64,000 nt of DNA from an uncultured Prevotellaceae bacterium (GCA_946415365.1 CAMKSE010000002.1:248001-312000), one strand, 5' to 3'; shown: positions 43,463-52,659, numbered from the stretch's first letter. Notes: a model not told the origin generated them from the letters alone. Made by a program: numbers and translations.

Positions 43463-45242
43463 ATTTTAACAGGTTGCTATATAAACCGTCCATCTGTCGC
43501 AGTTCGTCGTGCGTGCCGTGCTGGGTCACGCGGCCCTGCTCAATCACGTAGATCTGGTCGCAGCGGGCGACAGTCTCCAAGCGGTGGGCTATCATGACGA
43601 GCGTCATGCCCTGGTCGTAGAGACAATCCATGACCTTGGCCTCTGTCTTGGGGTCGAGGGCCGAGGTGCCCTCGTCCACCAGCAGGATGAGCGGTTCCTT
43701 GGCCAGAGCGGTAGCTATCTCGATGCGTTGCCGCTGGCCACCGCTGAAATTCTTGCCGTTTTCAGCCACGGCACCCTGATAGGCACCCGGACGTTCCATG
43801 ATCTCCTGATGGATCTGGGCATCATTACAAGCCAGTATCATCGAATAGTCTTCAATCGACTCATCCCACATCTTGACATTGTCGGCAATGGAGCCTTCAA
43901 AGAGCGTCACATCCTGACTGACTACTGCGACGGAGTTGATAAACGTCATGCGGTTGATGTCGCGGCGGGGCTTTCCGTCGAACAACACCTCTCCCTCCCA
44001 TGGTTCGTAGAGCCCTGAAATCAGACTGAGGATCGTACTTTTGCCACAGCCGGATGATCCTACGAGGGCAACGCGCTCACCGGCCTTGATCTTCAGTGAG
44101 AAGTGTTTGAGCACGGGCGGCAGATTACGGTCGTAGCCGAAGGTGACATCGCGCAACTCTATCTCGCCCGTCAGCTTGGCAATGTTGGGCAATTCTTCAT
44201 CAGTAGGCAAAGACAAGTCGGTTGCCTCACAGTTACAATCGGTGACTTCCTTGATGCGTTTGATGGATGAGTTGGCCCTCATCAATACCATCATGGCGTC
44301 GATTGTCTTATTGAGCGGCCAGATGGATTCGTTGACCAGTCCCTGCGAGGCCAGGAGCATACCCGGTGTCAGTTCTCCTTGAAGAATGTACCACGCACCT
44401 ATGCACAAGATGGCGGCATTGGTCAGATGCAGCACAAGGAGTGGGACGGAGGCGATGAAGATGGTGCTCGTGGATGTTTTCACCCGGGTGTTCATCGCCT
44501 GTACGTAGGCCTTGTCCCAAAGTGAGTAAAAGTACTGCTCGCCACCCATCGACTTGATGGTCTCCAGATTGCCCAGTCCTGTCATCGTCACATTCTGCAG
44601 ACGTGATTCCGTCACGTCCATATCCATCGCCATCCTCTTCTGCAGATTGGAGGTCAAACGTATCACATAGAGCAATAGCAGGATGGATACAATCACTAAC
44701 AGACCTAATTTCCAGTTGAAAAGCATGATCAGGGTGCAACTGATGACAGGTATGAGGAATGCAATTACCGACGGCAGGGTAAATTCAAGCATTCTGATGG
44801 TCTTGGGGATACCTGTATAGCGCGCCACCAGTTCGCCTGGGGAAAAGCGAGTCAACAACTCCATCGGCAATCGGAGCACACTCCAAATATAATTCGATGA
44901 CACGGTAATGCCTAATTTCGCACTGTTTCTCTTACGTTGTATCGAAAGCGATATCCATGCCGCCAACTCAAGTACAAACAGCAGGATATACAGGACTATC
45001 AGCGGCGTGAACCATTCGGGGTTCTTATGCGTGATGATATTATCGGTATATACCTGTTGGAACAACGGCGGTAATAAGGCGATGGCGTTACCGATGGCAT
45101 AGGTCACCATGCCACTAACCACAAACATCAGGTTGCCCTTCAGGAAATATCTGAGAGCCGATGGCACCGACAACCCCGGGTTTCGTTTTGATTCTTCACT
45201 CCTTCTCTCCTTCACTCCTTCTCTCCTTCTCTCCTTACTCAA
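43455..45242 (-). CDS. NHLP-type ABC exporter, first component without peptidase domain
   Basis: A permease-ATPase of up to 595 residues. Six TM helices start at about residue 35; the ATPase has GSSGCGKST, FSGGQRQRIEIATAL and LILLVDEGTSALD. First components of NHLP systems usually begin with a C39 peptidase that removes the leader of the exported peptide; here the membrane domain starts almost at once. The start is uncertain: TTG at 45242 overlaps the hlyD stop, and GTG at 45215 lies in a GGAGAGAA/GGAGTGAA octad repeat that is also an ideal ribosome site. The first 20 residues (KERRREGVKERRSEE) are encoded by that repeat. Confidence 0.85.
   Translation of the reverse strand: MSKERRREGVKERRSEESKRNPGLSVPSALRYFLKGNLMFVVSGMVTYAIGNAIALLPPLFQQVYTDNIITHKNPEWFTPLIVLYILLFVLELAAWISLSIQRKRNSAKLGITVSSNYIWSVLRLPMELLTRFSPGELVARYTGIPKTIRMLEFTLPSVIAFLIPVISCTLIMLFNWKLGLLVIVSILLLLYVIRLTSNLQKRMAMDMDVTESRLQNVTMTGLGNLETIKSMGGEQYFYSLWDKAYVQAMNTRVKTSTSTIFIASVPLLVLHLTNAAILCIGAWYILQGELTPGMLLASQGLVNESIWPLNKTIDAMMVLMRANSSIKRIKEVTDCNCEATDLSLPTDEELPNIAKLTGEIELRDVTFGYDRNLPPVLKHFSLKIKAGERVALVGSSGCGKSTILSLISGLYEPWEGEVLFDGKPRRDINRMTFINSVAVVSQDVTLFEGSIADNVKMWDESIEDYSMILACNDAQIHQEIMERPGAYQGAVAENGKNFSGGQRQRIEIATALAKEPLILLVDEGTSALDPKTEAKVMDCLYDQGMTLVMIAHRLETVARCDQIYVIEQGRVTQHGTHDELRQMDGLYSNLLKYA
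45195..45234. repeat. tandem octads, unit GGAGAGAA/GGAGTGAA (5 copies, minus strand)
   Basis: Five contiguous octads follow the hlyD stop and run into the next gene, where they may be translated or provide its GTG start with purine-rich upstream sequence. Confidence 0.8.
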
Positions 45243-46068
45243 GCTTCAGCTTTAGGTTACGGAACCGTGTCCGTGCCGATTCAAACAGATACTCGAACAT
45301 GCTGCGGCGCTTGGTCTCGGTAAGCACCGAACAGTAGGTGCCGATGCCCATGCTCACGTCGGCAGGTTCGCCGAACGACCAGTCATAGCGCGTGGAATCC
45401 TCCGGCGAGCACAACAGGTCGATGCGCACCTCATAGACCACGTCACCCTGTTGCAACAGCCGCTTGGCCAAGATGTCCGACTTCAGCGTCTGACGCACTT
45501 CGTCGGCATCGGCAGGATAGCGGACCACCTGAGTGATGCGTCCACGCACATAGCCTATCTCGTCGCGTTTCTCGTCGGCGGGCCACACTTGGGCCTCCAT
45601 GCCTATGCGCAGGTCACGCTGCGCTTCATTGTCGGCATAGGCTATCAGCTGGGTTCTCCCTGTCTCCTTACTCCTTCCCTCCTTAACAACCGACACAATG
45701 GGATCGAAGGCCTCAAAGGACTCGTTATCCGTCTTGGTGCTAATCACCAGACCGTTCAGCGTGCTTGTCAGGAAACTGTGGCTCTCACCGATAGACACCA
45801 GTGCCACCGTCTGCCCCTGTCGTACGCTGTCACCATTATGTACCAGCATGGTGCGCACGATACCTTTATTTGGTAGCGTTATGTCGGTAGTGCCCTGTAC
45901 GGGGAACACCACACCCGAATAATAGGCCTTGTCGCTCACATTCCCCAGGAAGCCCCACACAATGAAGGCTCCAAATAGAATGATGATGGCAGCAGCCAGC
46001 AAATAAGTAGGGACGGCTGTCACTCGCAGATGATCGGAAATCTGATCCGGCGACCGTAATGTATCCAT
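45235..46068 (-). CDS. HlyD-family secretion protein (NHLP type)
   Basis: A 277-residue inner-membrane adaptor with one TM helix near the N terminus (YLLAAAIIILFGAFIVWGFL, about 22-41). The periplasmic part has the biotinyl-lipoyl-like half motifs IVRTMLVHNGDSVRQGQTVA and is short, as in NHLP-system HlyD proteins. It is first in the operon hlyD-ABC1-ABC2-tolC and has a promoter and upstream direct repeats. No precursor peptide gene is seen upstream or downstream. Confidence 0.87.
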   Translation of the reverse strand: MDTLRSPDQISDHLRVTAVPTYLLAAAIIILFGAFIVWGFLGNVSDKAYYSGVVFPVQGTTDITLPNKGIVRTMLVHNGDSVRQGQTVALVSIGESHSFLTSTLNGLVISTKTDNESFEAFDPIVSVVKEGRSKETGRTQLIAYADNEAQRDLRIGMEAQVWPADEKRDEIGYVRGRITQVVRYPADADEVRQTLKSDILAKRLLQQGDVVYEVRIDLLCSPEDSTRYDWSFGEPADVSMGIGTYCSVLTETKRRSMFEYLFESARTRFRNLKLKLE

Positions 46069-46126
46069 AGTCGTTAATTGTTTTTGAATGAGATAGAGTC
46101 TATTTTATGCGCATATATTTTTCGCA

Positions 46127-46134
46127 CAAAGATA
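46127..46134 (-). promoter_or_regulatory. -7 box (TATCTTTG) for the export operon
   Basis: Minus-strand TATCTTTGTGCG lies 58 bases before the hlyD ATG. Confidence 0.6.
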
Positions 46135-46184
46135 AGCATATTCCTCCAAAAAACCATTGTCGCGAAATCTGGAGCATTCATATT

Positions 46185-46218
46185 TTACAGATTTTAATAC
46201 ATTTATTACAGATTTTAA
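46185..46218 (-). promoter_or_regulatory. direct-repeat operator candidate upstream of the export promoter
   Basis: TTACAGATTTTAA occurs twice (46185-46197 and 46206-46218), 21 bp apart, i.e. two helical turns, starting about 50 bp upstream of the -7 box of the export operon. The position suits an activator site. It also lies just after the PAP2 gene end. Confidence 0.45.
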
Positions 46219-46233
46219 AAGACGGTTCAGCGT

Positions 46234-48087
46234 TTAGAAGTTTACCAAGAACGAGAGACCCAGCGTCACGTAATTCATGCGCTTGCTGGTCTTGTACTCT
46301 CTGGCCTCCACACCCAGACCGTCGAAGTCGTCTGTCGAATCCATCAACGAGGCGTCCATCAGGAAGCTGGCACCAGGGGTCATACTCTTTTGCATAAAGT
46401 GGAAAGGATCGTACTTTGCGGTGAAATCCTTGTGGGTGTAGTCGTAGTCACAGTAGAGGCGCCAGGAGAAATTGGACTTGTAGCGATAGGTGAGCGAGAG
46501 ACCTGTGCCGAACGAGGTCGACGACTTGGCGCCCACGGTAAGGTATTCCCATTCGTCGGTCCATTTCTCCCCCGTGTTGTTGGGATACTGAATATCGTTG
46601 AACACCACGACGGGGGCTCCAGAGGCATCCTGATGTCCCTGACGGTTGTCGAGCAACATCGTGTAGCTGATGTCTTTCTTGTTGCCCTCGGCATGGCCGT
46701 CGATGTCAAGCTCCTGAGTGAAGGAACGACCGATAAGTGCCTTGGTGCCCAAGGAGAAATGAGTGCTGAGGGGCAGGTTGAAATAGATACCGACACTGCC
46801 TGTGAACTCGGTGATGTGGTCGCTCTTCACGATGCCGTAGCTGTCGGTGACGGGAGCGTTGGCCGCCCAGGCACTCTCCGAGTCCATCTGATAACCCACC
46901 TTGCCCAGGTATGCAATCTCGTTATAGTACTCATCTTTATCGGTGGTAGCAGGCAATCGGTAGTCACCGGGAAAGGCCTCTTCATAGTAAGGCCGCAGGC
47001 TCTGCCAGGCAAAAAAATCCTCGATGCCTACAAAACTGGCAAAGTCGCCGAAGTCCTTGGCCGACTGTGCCCTGACTCTGAGGCGACCACCCACACCAAC
47101 ATATTTGTTGAAGAAGTAGGCACCCTCGGCATCGACCACCGTGGCAGCACGGAACTCGAGGCCCAACATCTCTCCTTCACTCTCAAACTTGAGGTCCTTG
47201 CCGCCGAGGCCCACACCCATGGAGACGCTGAAGAAAGAGGGGGATTCGCTATCAAAGACCATGTCGTTGCGCAGCAGCCCCTTCCCCTTAAACATCAGGT
47301 CGCAGAGGGCATAGCCCAACTCGGTGGACAGAATACCGATGCCGGCACCTGACATGACATCGCTAATCCAGTGACGATTGTTAAGCACACGCATCACACC
47401 CGTTGCCGTAGCCACGCCATAGCCAGCCACCGACCACCAGGGCGAACGGGTGAGTCCATACTCTTTGTGGAGCAACGAGGCACCGACAAAGGCTGTCGCC
47501 GTGTGACCCGAGGGCCACGAGTTAGCGGTGGAGCCGTCGGGACGCATCTCCTTGGCCGTGTACTTGATGCCATTGACAAATGCGGCCATAATGGCGTATG
47601 ACATAGCGGCACTCGACAACAGACGGGGCCAGTCGCTGCGTCCTTCATAGCCGCCCAACTTCAATCCTACCACCATAGCCGGGCCGAAGTACTGTGCATA
47701 GTCGTCGATACCGGTCTTGAAGTCGGTGAGCAGCTGGGTATTACTTTTGCCACCCTGATCCGCCTTGGCATTGACGCGAAACATCGCCTTGTCGCTCTTC
47801 AGGGCCCAACCAGCCACGAACAAGGGTACACCTACGAAGGTCATGTCGTCCATGAACTTGTAGGGCCTGACACCTGGATTCGTCTTCGACTTGAAAAAAT
47901 CAAAATCTATCTTGGGACTGGCGGATGGGGCGATCATATCAAGACGCGTGGAACCCTGTTCGGGCAGGTTCACCAGCTCGGCTTTCATTTCAGGAGCTTC
48001 GAGCCTAAGGGGTTCCATGCCTCGATAGTTCTCTGCGCTGACCTGACATGTCAGAGCAACAGCAATGAATAATAAATACTGTTTCAT
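46234..48087 (-). CDS. PAP2 phosphatase fused to an outer-membrane barrel-like domain
   Basis: A 617-residue protein with signal MKQYLLFIAVALTCQVSA. The PAP2 phosphatase motifs are complete: K175...R182P183, PSGH (192-195, catalytic His195) and R233-x5-H239-x3-D243. The second half (from about 280) is rich in alternating beta strands (SVSMGVGLGGKDLKFE, LSLTYRYKSNFSWRLYCDYD) and ends YVTLGLSFLVNF with a terminal Phe, as in outer-membrane beta barrels. It may remove phosphate from a lipid at the outer membrane. It has its own promoter. Confidence 0.88.
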   Translation of the reverse strand: MKQYLLFIAVALTCQVSAENYRGMEPLRLEAPEMKAELVNLPEQGSTRLDMIAPSASPKIDFDFFKSKTNPGVRPYKFMDDMTFVGVPLFVAGWALKSDKAMFRVNAKADQGGKSNTQLLTDFKTGIDDYAQYFGPAMVVGLKLGGYEGRSDWPRLLSSAAMSYAIMAAFVNGIKYTAKEMRPDGSTANSWPSGHTATAFVGASLLHKEYGLTRSPWWSVAGYGVATATGVMRVLNNRHWISDVMSGAGIGILSTELGYALCDLMFKGKGLLRNDMVFDSESPSFFSVSMGVGLGGKDLKFESEGEMLGLEFRAATVVDAEGAYFFNKYVGVGGRLRVRAQSAKDFGDFASFVGIEDFFAWQSLRPYYEEAFPGDYRLPATTDKDEYYNEIAYLGKVGYQMDSESAWAANAPVTDSYGIVKSDHITEFTGSVGIYFNLPLSTHFSLGTKALIGRSFTQELDIDGHAEGNKKDISYTMLLDNRQGHQDASGAPVVVFNDIQYPNNTGEKWTDEWEYLTVGAKSSTSFGTGLSLTYRYKSNFSWRLYCDYDYTHKDFTAKYDPFHFMQKSMTPGASFLMDASLMDSTDDFDGLGVEAREYKTSKRMNYVTLGLSFLVNF

Positions 48088-48141
48088 AATTGGGGTTCGA
48101 ACAACATTGATTCAAAATATGGAAATAGTCTTTTGATAGTG

Positions 48142-48149
48142 CAAAGATA
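48142..48149 (-). promoter_or_regulatory. -7 box (TATCTTTG) for the PAP2 gene
   Basis: Minus-strand TGTATCTTTGCAC lies 54 bases before the ATG at 48087. Confidence 0.6.
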
Positions 48150-48272
48150 CAAATAATAATCGGAAAAGTGTTCTAATTCGGAAGAAAAAGTGTCTGGATG
48201 AAGGAACTGACGAAAATGTGCATCAAGATGTAATAGTAAAAATCAAGGCGCAAATGTTGCGCCCTGATTATA

Positions 48273-49940
48273 TTATTGTTTCTTACTCCGATAGAACTTT
48301 TCCAGTATTCGGTAGGCATTCTCCCTATCCGGGGAACCAACCTCGGCTGATTCAACATCGATCTTCATGACTGGAGCGGCATCGAGGTTGTCCTTGGTAA
48401 TGGCTGTCCACTGAGGCAGACCCTCGCCGTTGGGATTTCCTGTCTTACAGAAGTTGGCATAGTAGGAAAGGAATAGCTTGGAAATAGCGTAGTCCTCATC
48501 CTGCCAGTCGTAATACTCGTTGGTATCGAGGGTTCCCATGGCGTACTCAATGTCAGCAGAGTGGACGGCACCAGGGGCGATGGCGGGCTGCTGGGCAGCG
48601 GCCTTCTTCTCTTCGGCTGTCTTCTCACGTACGCCACCAGCCAAGGCTCCCACCTTGTCGCCCATCTTCGAGGACACCTGAGGACGCGGATGCATGTAGT
48701 GGTAACGGTAGACGGGCTGCGAAGAGGTCTTCACGTGGTAGTCGCAGACCTTCCATGTGGGGAAGCCGGTGAAGAGATCGGAGGCAAGGTCGAGACCCTT
48801 TTGGCTTAGGACATCCTCGTCGCTCTCAAGTCCGTAGGCTGCGAAAATCTCATCGGTCATGTCACCGAACTGTGCCTTCATAGCGTTCTTGTAGTTCTGG
48901 AGCGTGGGGGCCTGACCCTGCAACGACTGTGCAGGATGGCCTTCGAGCGAGTTCCAGCCAGCGAGCAGCGGCACCTGAGCCTGCTCACCCTTCTCGAACA
49001 CGGCATCGGCACTCTCAGTCATGAAGTAGCCGTCGAGGACGACAGTGGACATTCCCCTGGGAGGCAGGATCTTCTGGAGAGAGTCGGCGTTCATGGTGAT
49101 GGCGTCAGCAAGGCTTGCTATGCCAGCCGACTTGAGGAGTGCGACACCAGCGGAGTCGGCATCGGCCTGCGTAGCCGGCTCATAGGGCAGCACCTCAGCA
49201 CCAGAGGACAGCAAGGCACCTGCAATGAGGTTCTTGGAGAGCGGCGAGCACATGAGCAGGGAGACGGAGAAGGAACCAGCCGACTCACCTACGATGTTTA
49301 TGCGCTCAGGATCACCTCCGAAGGCAGCGATGTTCTCCTTCACCCACTTGATGGCAGCCACCTGGTCAAGGAAGCCATAGTTGCCGCTTCCCTTGTAGTC
49401 GGAGGCAGCCGTCAGCTCCGGATGGGCAAAAAAGCCGAATACACCCTCACGATAGTTGGCCGTCACACCAATGACGCCCTCCTTGGCGATGGAGGACCCG
49501 TCGTAGCGTGGCTCACTACCAGAACCGGCCATCAGGCCTCCACCATTGAAATAGATGAGTACGGGCAGGGCGTCGGCCGTGGTAGAGGCCGTGGTCCAGA
49601 TGTTCAGATAGAGACAGTCCTCGCTGCGGCCGGAACCACGGAAGTTCATGTCACCGAAGACATTGGGCTGCATGGGGTCGTCACCGAAGGCCTTGGCCTC
49701 GCGGATGCCCTCCCACGGCAGGACAGGCTGAGGAGCCTTCCAACGGAGGTCGCCCACAGGAGCCTGTGCGAAGGGAACGCCAAGAAACTTTTTCACACCG
49801 TCTTCTTCGAAGCCCTGAAGGACACCATACTTGGTTTGTACCTGAAGAGTCACATCTTCAACTTTCTGCTGAGTGCAGGCACTGAGGATTGCAAGACCGG
49901 CAACGGCCTGCATCACAATTGTTCTGAAATTTCTAGTCAT
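48273..49940 (-). CDS. carboxylesterase type B lipoprotein
   Basis: A 555-residue alpha/beta hydrolase with lipobox signal (MTRNFRTIVMQAVAGLAILSAC). The type-B motifs are SEDCLYLNIW and the nucleophile elbow GESAGS (Ser about 220), with the oxyanion stretch YFNGGGLMAG. The His is probably in GAVHSADIEYAMG. It probably acts on esterified carbohydrates or plant esters at the surface; the substrate is not shown by the sequence. An ATG two codons earlier is equally possible. It follows the DUF5020 gene by 37 bases. Confidence 0.92.
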   Translation of the reverse strand: MTRNFRTIVMQAVAGLAILSACTQQKVEDVTLQVQTKYGVLQGFEEDGVKKFLGVPFAQAPVGDLRWKAPQPVLPWEGIREAKAFGDDPMQPNVFGDMNFRGSGRSEDCLYLNIWTTASTTADALPVLIYFNGGGLMAGSGSEPRYDGSSIAKEGVIGVTANYREGVFGFFAHPELTAASDYKGSGNYGFLDQVAAIKWVKENIAAFGGDPERINIVGESAGSFSVSLLMCSPLSKNLIAGALLSSGAEVLPYEPATQADADSAGVALLKSAGIASLADAITMNADSLQKILPPRGMSTVVLDGYFMTESADAVFEKGEQAQVPLLAGWNSLEGHPAQSLQGQAPTLQNYKNAMKAQFGDMTDEIFAAYGLESDEDVLSQKGLDLASDLFTGFPTWKVCDYHVKTSSQPVYRYHYMHPRPQVSSKMGDKVGALAGGVREKTAEEKKAAAQQPAIAPGAVHSADIEYAMGTLDTNEYYDWQDEDYAISKLFLSYYANFCKTGNPNGEGLPQWTAITKDNLDAAPVMKIDVESAEVGSPDRENAYRILEKFYRSKKQ

Positions 49941-49977
49941 AATCATATAGGTTGGTTTGTGAATGATAGTTTAAAGA

Positions 49978-50685
49978 TTAAAAGTGCCACTTCAGGGCGA
50001 TGGTAGGATTCACGAAGAACGTCTGATCATCGTAGGTGTTGTAGATGAAGTTGTTGCTGAATTCGACCTCGGTGCCGATAGAAAGATGATCATTGGCATT
50101 ATACCACAGCTGGGGCTCGGAGAGGATCACGAGCTTGCCGTCGCCATTGGCATCCTCGCCACGCCAGAAGTCGATGAAGCCTGAGAAGGTAAACTTCTTG
50201 TTAGCAGAGGTAGTACCCCAGACACCCGTCAGCTGAGCGCTGTTGTAGGCATGATTGTGGTCTCCACTCTTGAAGAAACGCTTGTACAGAAGCTGTACAC
50301 TCCAGGTGGTGGAGAAATCGGCGTTATGGCCGTTATAGGCCAGACCTGCGAGTGCAGCCTGCTGATAGCTGCCAGAACGTGAGCCCAAGCCGCCGTTGTA
50401 CTCAACATGGACGGCATAAGGAGACTGACTGGCAAGGTTGAACTCACGCGATATCTCCGTATAGGCTCCCATGGTCTCCTTACGGCTGAAGTCGAAATCG
50501 ACAAAGTAGTACCAGGAACCCCACTTGTCTGCCTTGAACTGTTCAAGCGTGAGTGTTACCTTCTGACGTCCAGCCTCCTGGTCGGGATAGATATTACGGC
50601 CGAAGTCGTAATGCAACTGAATGTTCTGTGAGTTTGCTGTGAGGGCTGCTACAGCCATCAGGGAAATAAAAAAAAGTCTTTTCAT
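49978..50685 (-). CDS. DUF5020 family outer-membrane protein
   Basis: A 235-residue protein with signal MKRLFFISLMAVAALTANSQ. The body alternates aromatic beta strands (LHYDFGRNIYPDQ, WYYFVDFDFSRKE, FTFSGFIDFWRGED) and ends in ALKWHF, a barrel-type C terminus similar to Tsx-like nucleoside channels. The ATG overlaps the lpxB stop (ATGA). Substrate unknown. Confidence 0.85.
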   Translation of the reverse strand: MKRLFFISLMAVAALTANSQNIQLHYDFGRNIYPDQEAGRQKVTLTLEQFKADKWGSWYYFVDFDFSRKETMGAYTEISREFNLASQSPYAVHVEYNGGLGSRSGSYQQAALAGLAYNGHNADFSTTWSVQLLYKRFFKSGDHNHAYNSAQLTGVWGTTSANKKFTFSGFIDFWRGEDANGDGKLVILSEPQLWYNANDHLSIGTEVEFSNNFIYNTYDDQTFFVNPTIALKWHF

Positions 50686-51809
50686 TTGGGTTGTTTATTT
50701 AATAATGTGTACATAATCTTTGCTGCATTGTCGGGGGCTTTCTCATCGCCCAGACGACGGCGCACCTCCTGATAGCCCTCGAGCATCGCCTCGCGATCGG
50801 GACCGTCGAGGATCTTATGGAGTTCGTGTCGGATATTCTTTACGGAGAACGTGTCGGCCACGAGTTCCGAGACCACCTCACGATCGGCTATGAGGTTGAC
50901 CAACGAAACGTATTTCACCTTGATAAAACGGCGGCGCAGGAAACCTGTGAGCCAAGGCATCGGGAACTTGTAGCATACCACCTGAGGAACGCCAAAGAGG
51001 GCTGTCTCAAGGGTGGCTGTTCCACTGGTGACCAGGGCGGCATAAGCCTCAGAGAGAAGAGCATAGGTCTGATTGTAGACAATCTCAGCACCTGTCCCCT
51101 CTATAAAGGACTCATAAAAGGCAGGCTCAATGCCTGGTGCTCCAGCCACCACGATGCGGTAGTCCTTGCGGTAGTCGCTCACCGCCTCAAGCATCGCAGG
51201 CAGGTTGTCCTTGATCTCCTGCTTCCTCGACCCGGCCAACAGCGCGATAATCCCAGGAATCGTTTTCTCTTTGGTATGACTCTCTTCCTGAGCAAGGAAC
51301 TTACGGACCTCGTCTGCCGTGGGGTTGCCGACGTAGTGGATGGGATAGTGGTGTTTCTGCTCGAAGAACTCTACCTCGAAAGGCAGGATAGAAAAGAGCT
51401 CGTCGACATCGCGCTTGATGTTTTTAATGCGATACTCCTTCCACGCCCAGATCTTTGGAGATATATAATAATAGACAGGGATGTTTGTCTGAGATTTTAC
51501 ATATTTTGCTATATCAAGATTGAAGCCAGGATAGTCCACGAGAATCACGCAGTCTGGCTGCCACTCCTGGATATCCGCCTTGCACATACGCATATTCCGC
51601 AATATGGTGGGCAGGTGCAATAACACTGGGATAAAGCCCATATAAGCCAACTCCTTATAGTGGCGCACACGAGTGCCACCAACATCCGTCATCAAGTCGC
51701 CTCCGAAGAATCGGAAGTCGGCCTCATCGTCAATGTTTTTCAGCGACTGCATCAGATGTGAGGCGTGGAGGTCGCCAGAGGCCTCGCCAGCTATGAGGTA
51801 GTATTTCAT
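50682..51809 (-). CDS. lpxB: lipid-A-disaccharide synthase
   Basis: A 375-residue glycosyltransferase that joins UDP-diacylglucosamine and lipid X to make the lipid A disaccharide, at the inner membrane. Family features: LIAGEASGDLHAS at the N terminus, YYISPKIWAWKEYRIKNIKR, GNPTADE, LLAGSRKQEI and LVTSGTATLETALFGVPQVV. It follows surE by 16 bases. The ATG at 51809 gives the conserved start MKYYLIAGEASGD. Confidence 0.96.
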   Translation of the reverse strand: MKYYLIAGEASGDLHASHLMQSLKNIDDEADFRFFGGDLMTDVGGTRVRHYKELAYMGFIPVLLHLPTILRNMRMCKADIQEWQPDCVILVDYPGFNLDIAKYVKSQTNIPVYYYISPKIWAWKEYRIKNIKRDVDELFSILPFEVEFFEQKHHYPIHYVGNPTADEVRKFLAQEESHTKEKTIPGIIALLAGSRKQEIKDNLPAMLEAVSDYRKDYRIVVAGAPGIEPAFYESFIEGTGAEIVYNQTYALLSEAYAALVTSGTATLETALFGVPQVVCYKFPMPWLTGFLRRRFIKVKYVSLVNLIADREVVSELVADTFSVKNIRHELHKILDGPDREAMLEGYQEVRRRLGDEKAPDNAAKIMYTLLNKQPK

Positions 51810-51825
51810 TCTATTTGTTGATCGT

Positions 51826-52638
51826 TTATAGATGTTTTTCTTCGAACCACTCAGAGAGCTGAGACATGGCGGAGTAGGCTGTAACGTCAATCTGGGTAGG
51901 AGTGATGGCCACATAGCCATGGGTCAGGGCCCAATTGTCGGTATCATCGGCCTCGGGCTCGTCGTTAGTATATTGACCTACCATCCACCAGTAGTCATAG
52001 CCACGGGGATGATGGCAACGCACCACCTCACTGCCCCATGTACCCTTAGCCATGCGGCAGACACGGACGCCTTTATAAGGACTAGTCGTACTAGTTTGGC
52101 TAGTTTGACTAGTTTTTATCAAGGGGAAATTCACATTCAGGCAAACGCCGATGGGCAGGCCTTCTCTGAGCACCTTCTCCGTGATGGTGCGGATGAGCGG
52201 ACGAAGCGGCGAGAAGTCAGCATCGTCGCAATGGTCGCAGAGAGAAAAGGCCACCGAGGGGATATATTTCATGCAGCCTTCGAGGGTGACTCCCATCGTA
52301 CCGCTGTAGTGGGTATTGACAGAAGCGTTGTCGCCGTGGTTGATGCCACCTATCACCATGTCGGGCTTACGGTCGACAATCTCTGCCAGAGCTATCTTGA
52401 CACAGTCGACGGGTGTTCCGTTGCACGACCATATCTCCACACCAGGGCGACGCTCTCTCAGTTGCAGGCGAAGGGGAGTGGTGGCCGAGAAGGCACAAGA
52501 GAAACCGCTACGGGCATCGTCAGGGGCACAGACCACGATATCACCATAGTCAGCCAGCATCTCTACCAGCGTCCGAATACCCTTTGCCTGATAGCCGTCA
52601 TCGTTGGAAATAAGCAATAAAGGTCGTTTAATTTCCAT
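51826..52638 (-). CDS. surE: 5'/3'-nucleotidase SurE
   Basis: A metal-dependent nucleotidase of 270 residues. The metal ligands are the Asp pair in ISNDDG (13-14), Ser44 in ARSGFS and Asn100 in GGINHGDN. Residues 175-186 (KTSQTSQTSTTS) are encoded by a 9-bp tandem repeat and look like an insertion in a surface loop between NVNFP and YKGVRV. It is first in the surE-lpxB-DUF5020-esterase run and is divergent from parA. Confidence 0.95.
   Translation of the reverse strand: MEIKRPLLLISNDDGYQAKGIRTLVEMLADYGDIVVCAPDDARSGFSCAFSATTPLRLQLRERRPGVEIWSCNGTPVDCVKIALAEIVDRKPDMVIGGINHGDNASVNTHYSGTMGVTLEGCMKYIPSVAFSLCDHCDDADFSPLRPLIRTITEKVLREGLPIGVCLNVNFPLIKTSQTSQTSTTSPYKGVRVCRMAKGTWGSEVVRCHHPRGYDYWWMVGQYTNDEPEADDTDNWALTHGYVAITPTQIDVTAYSAMSQLSEWFEEKHL
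52081..52117. repeat. 9-bp tandem repeat (AAACTAGTC) inside surE
   Basis: Four nonamers of the form AAACTAGTC, with small changes, lie in frame in surE (minus strand) and encode a Thr/Ser/Gln-rich loop. Confidence 0.75.
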
Positions 52639-52659
52639 AAAATATCAATGTTTTGACTG

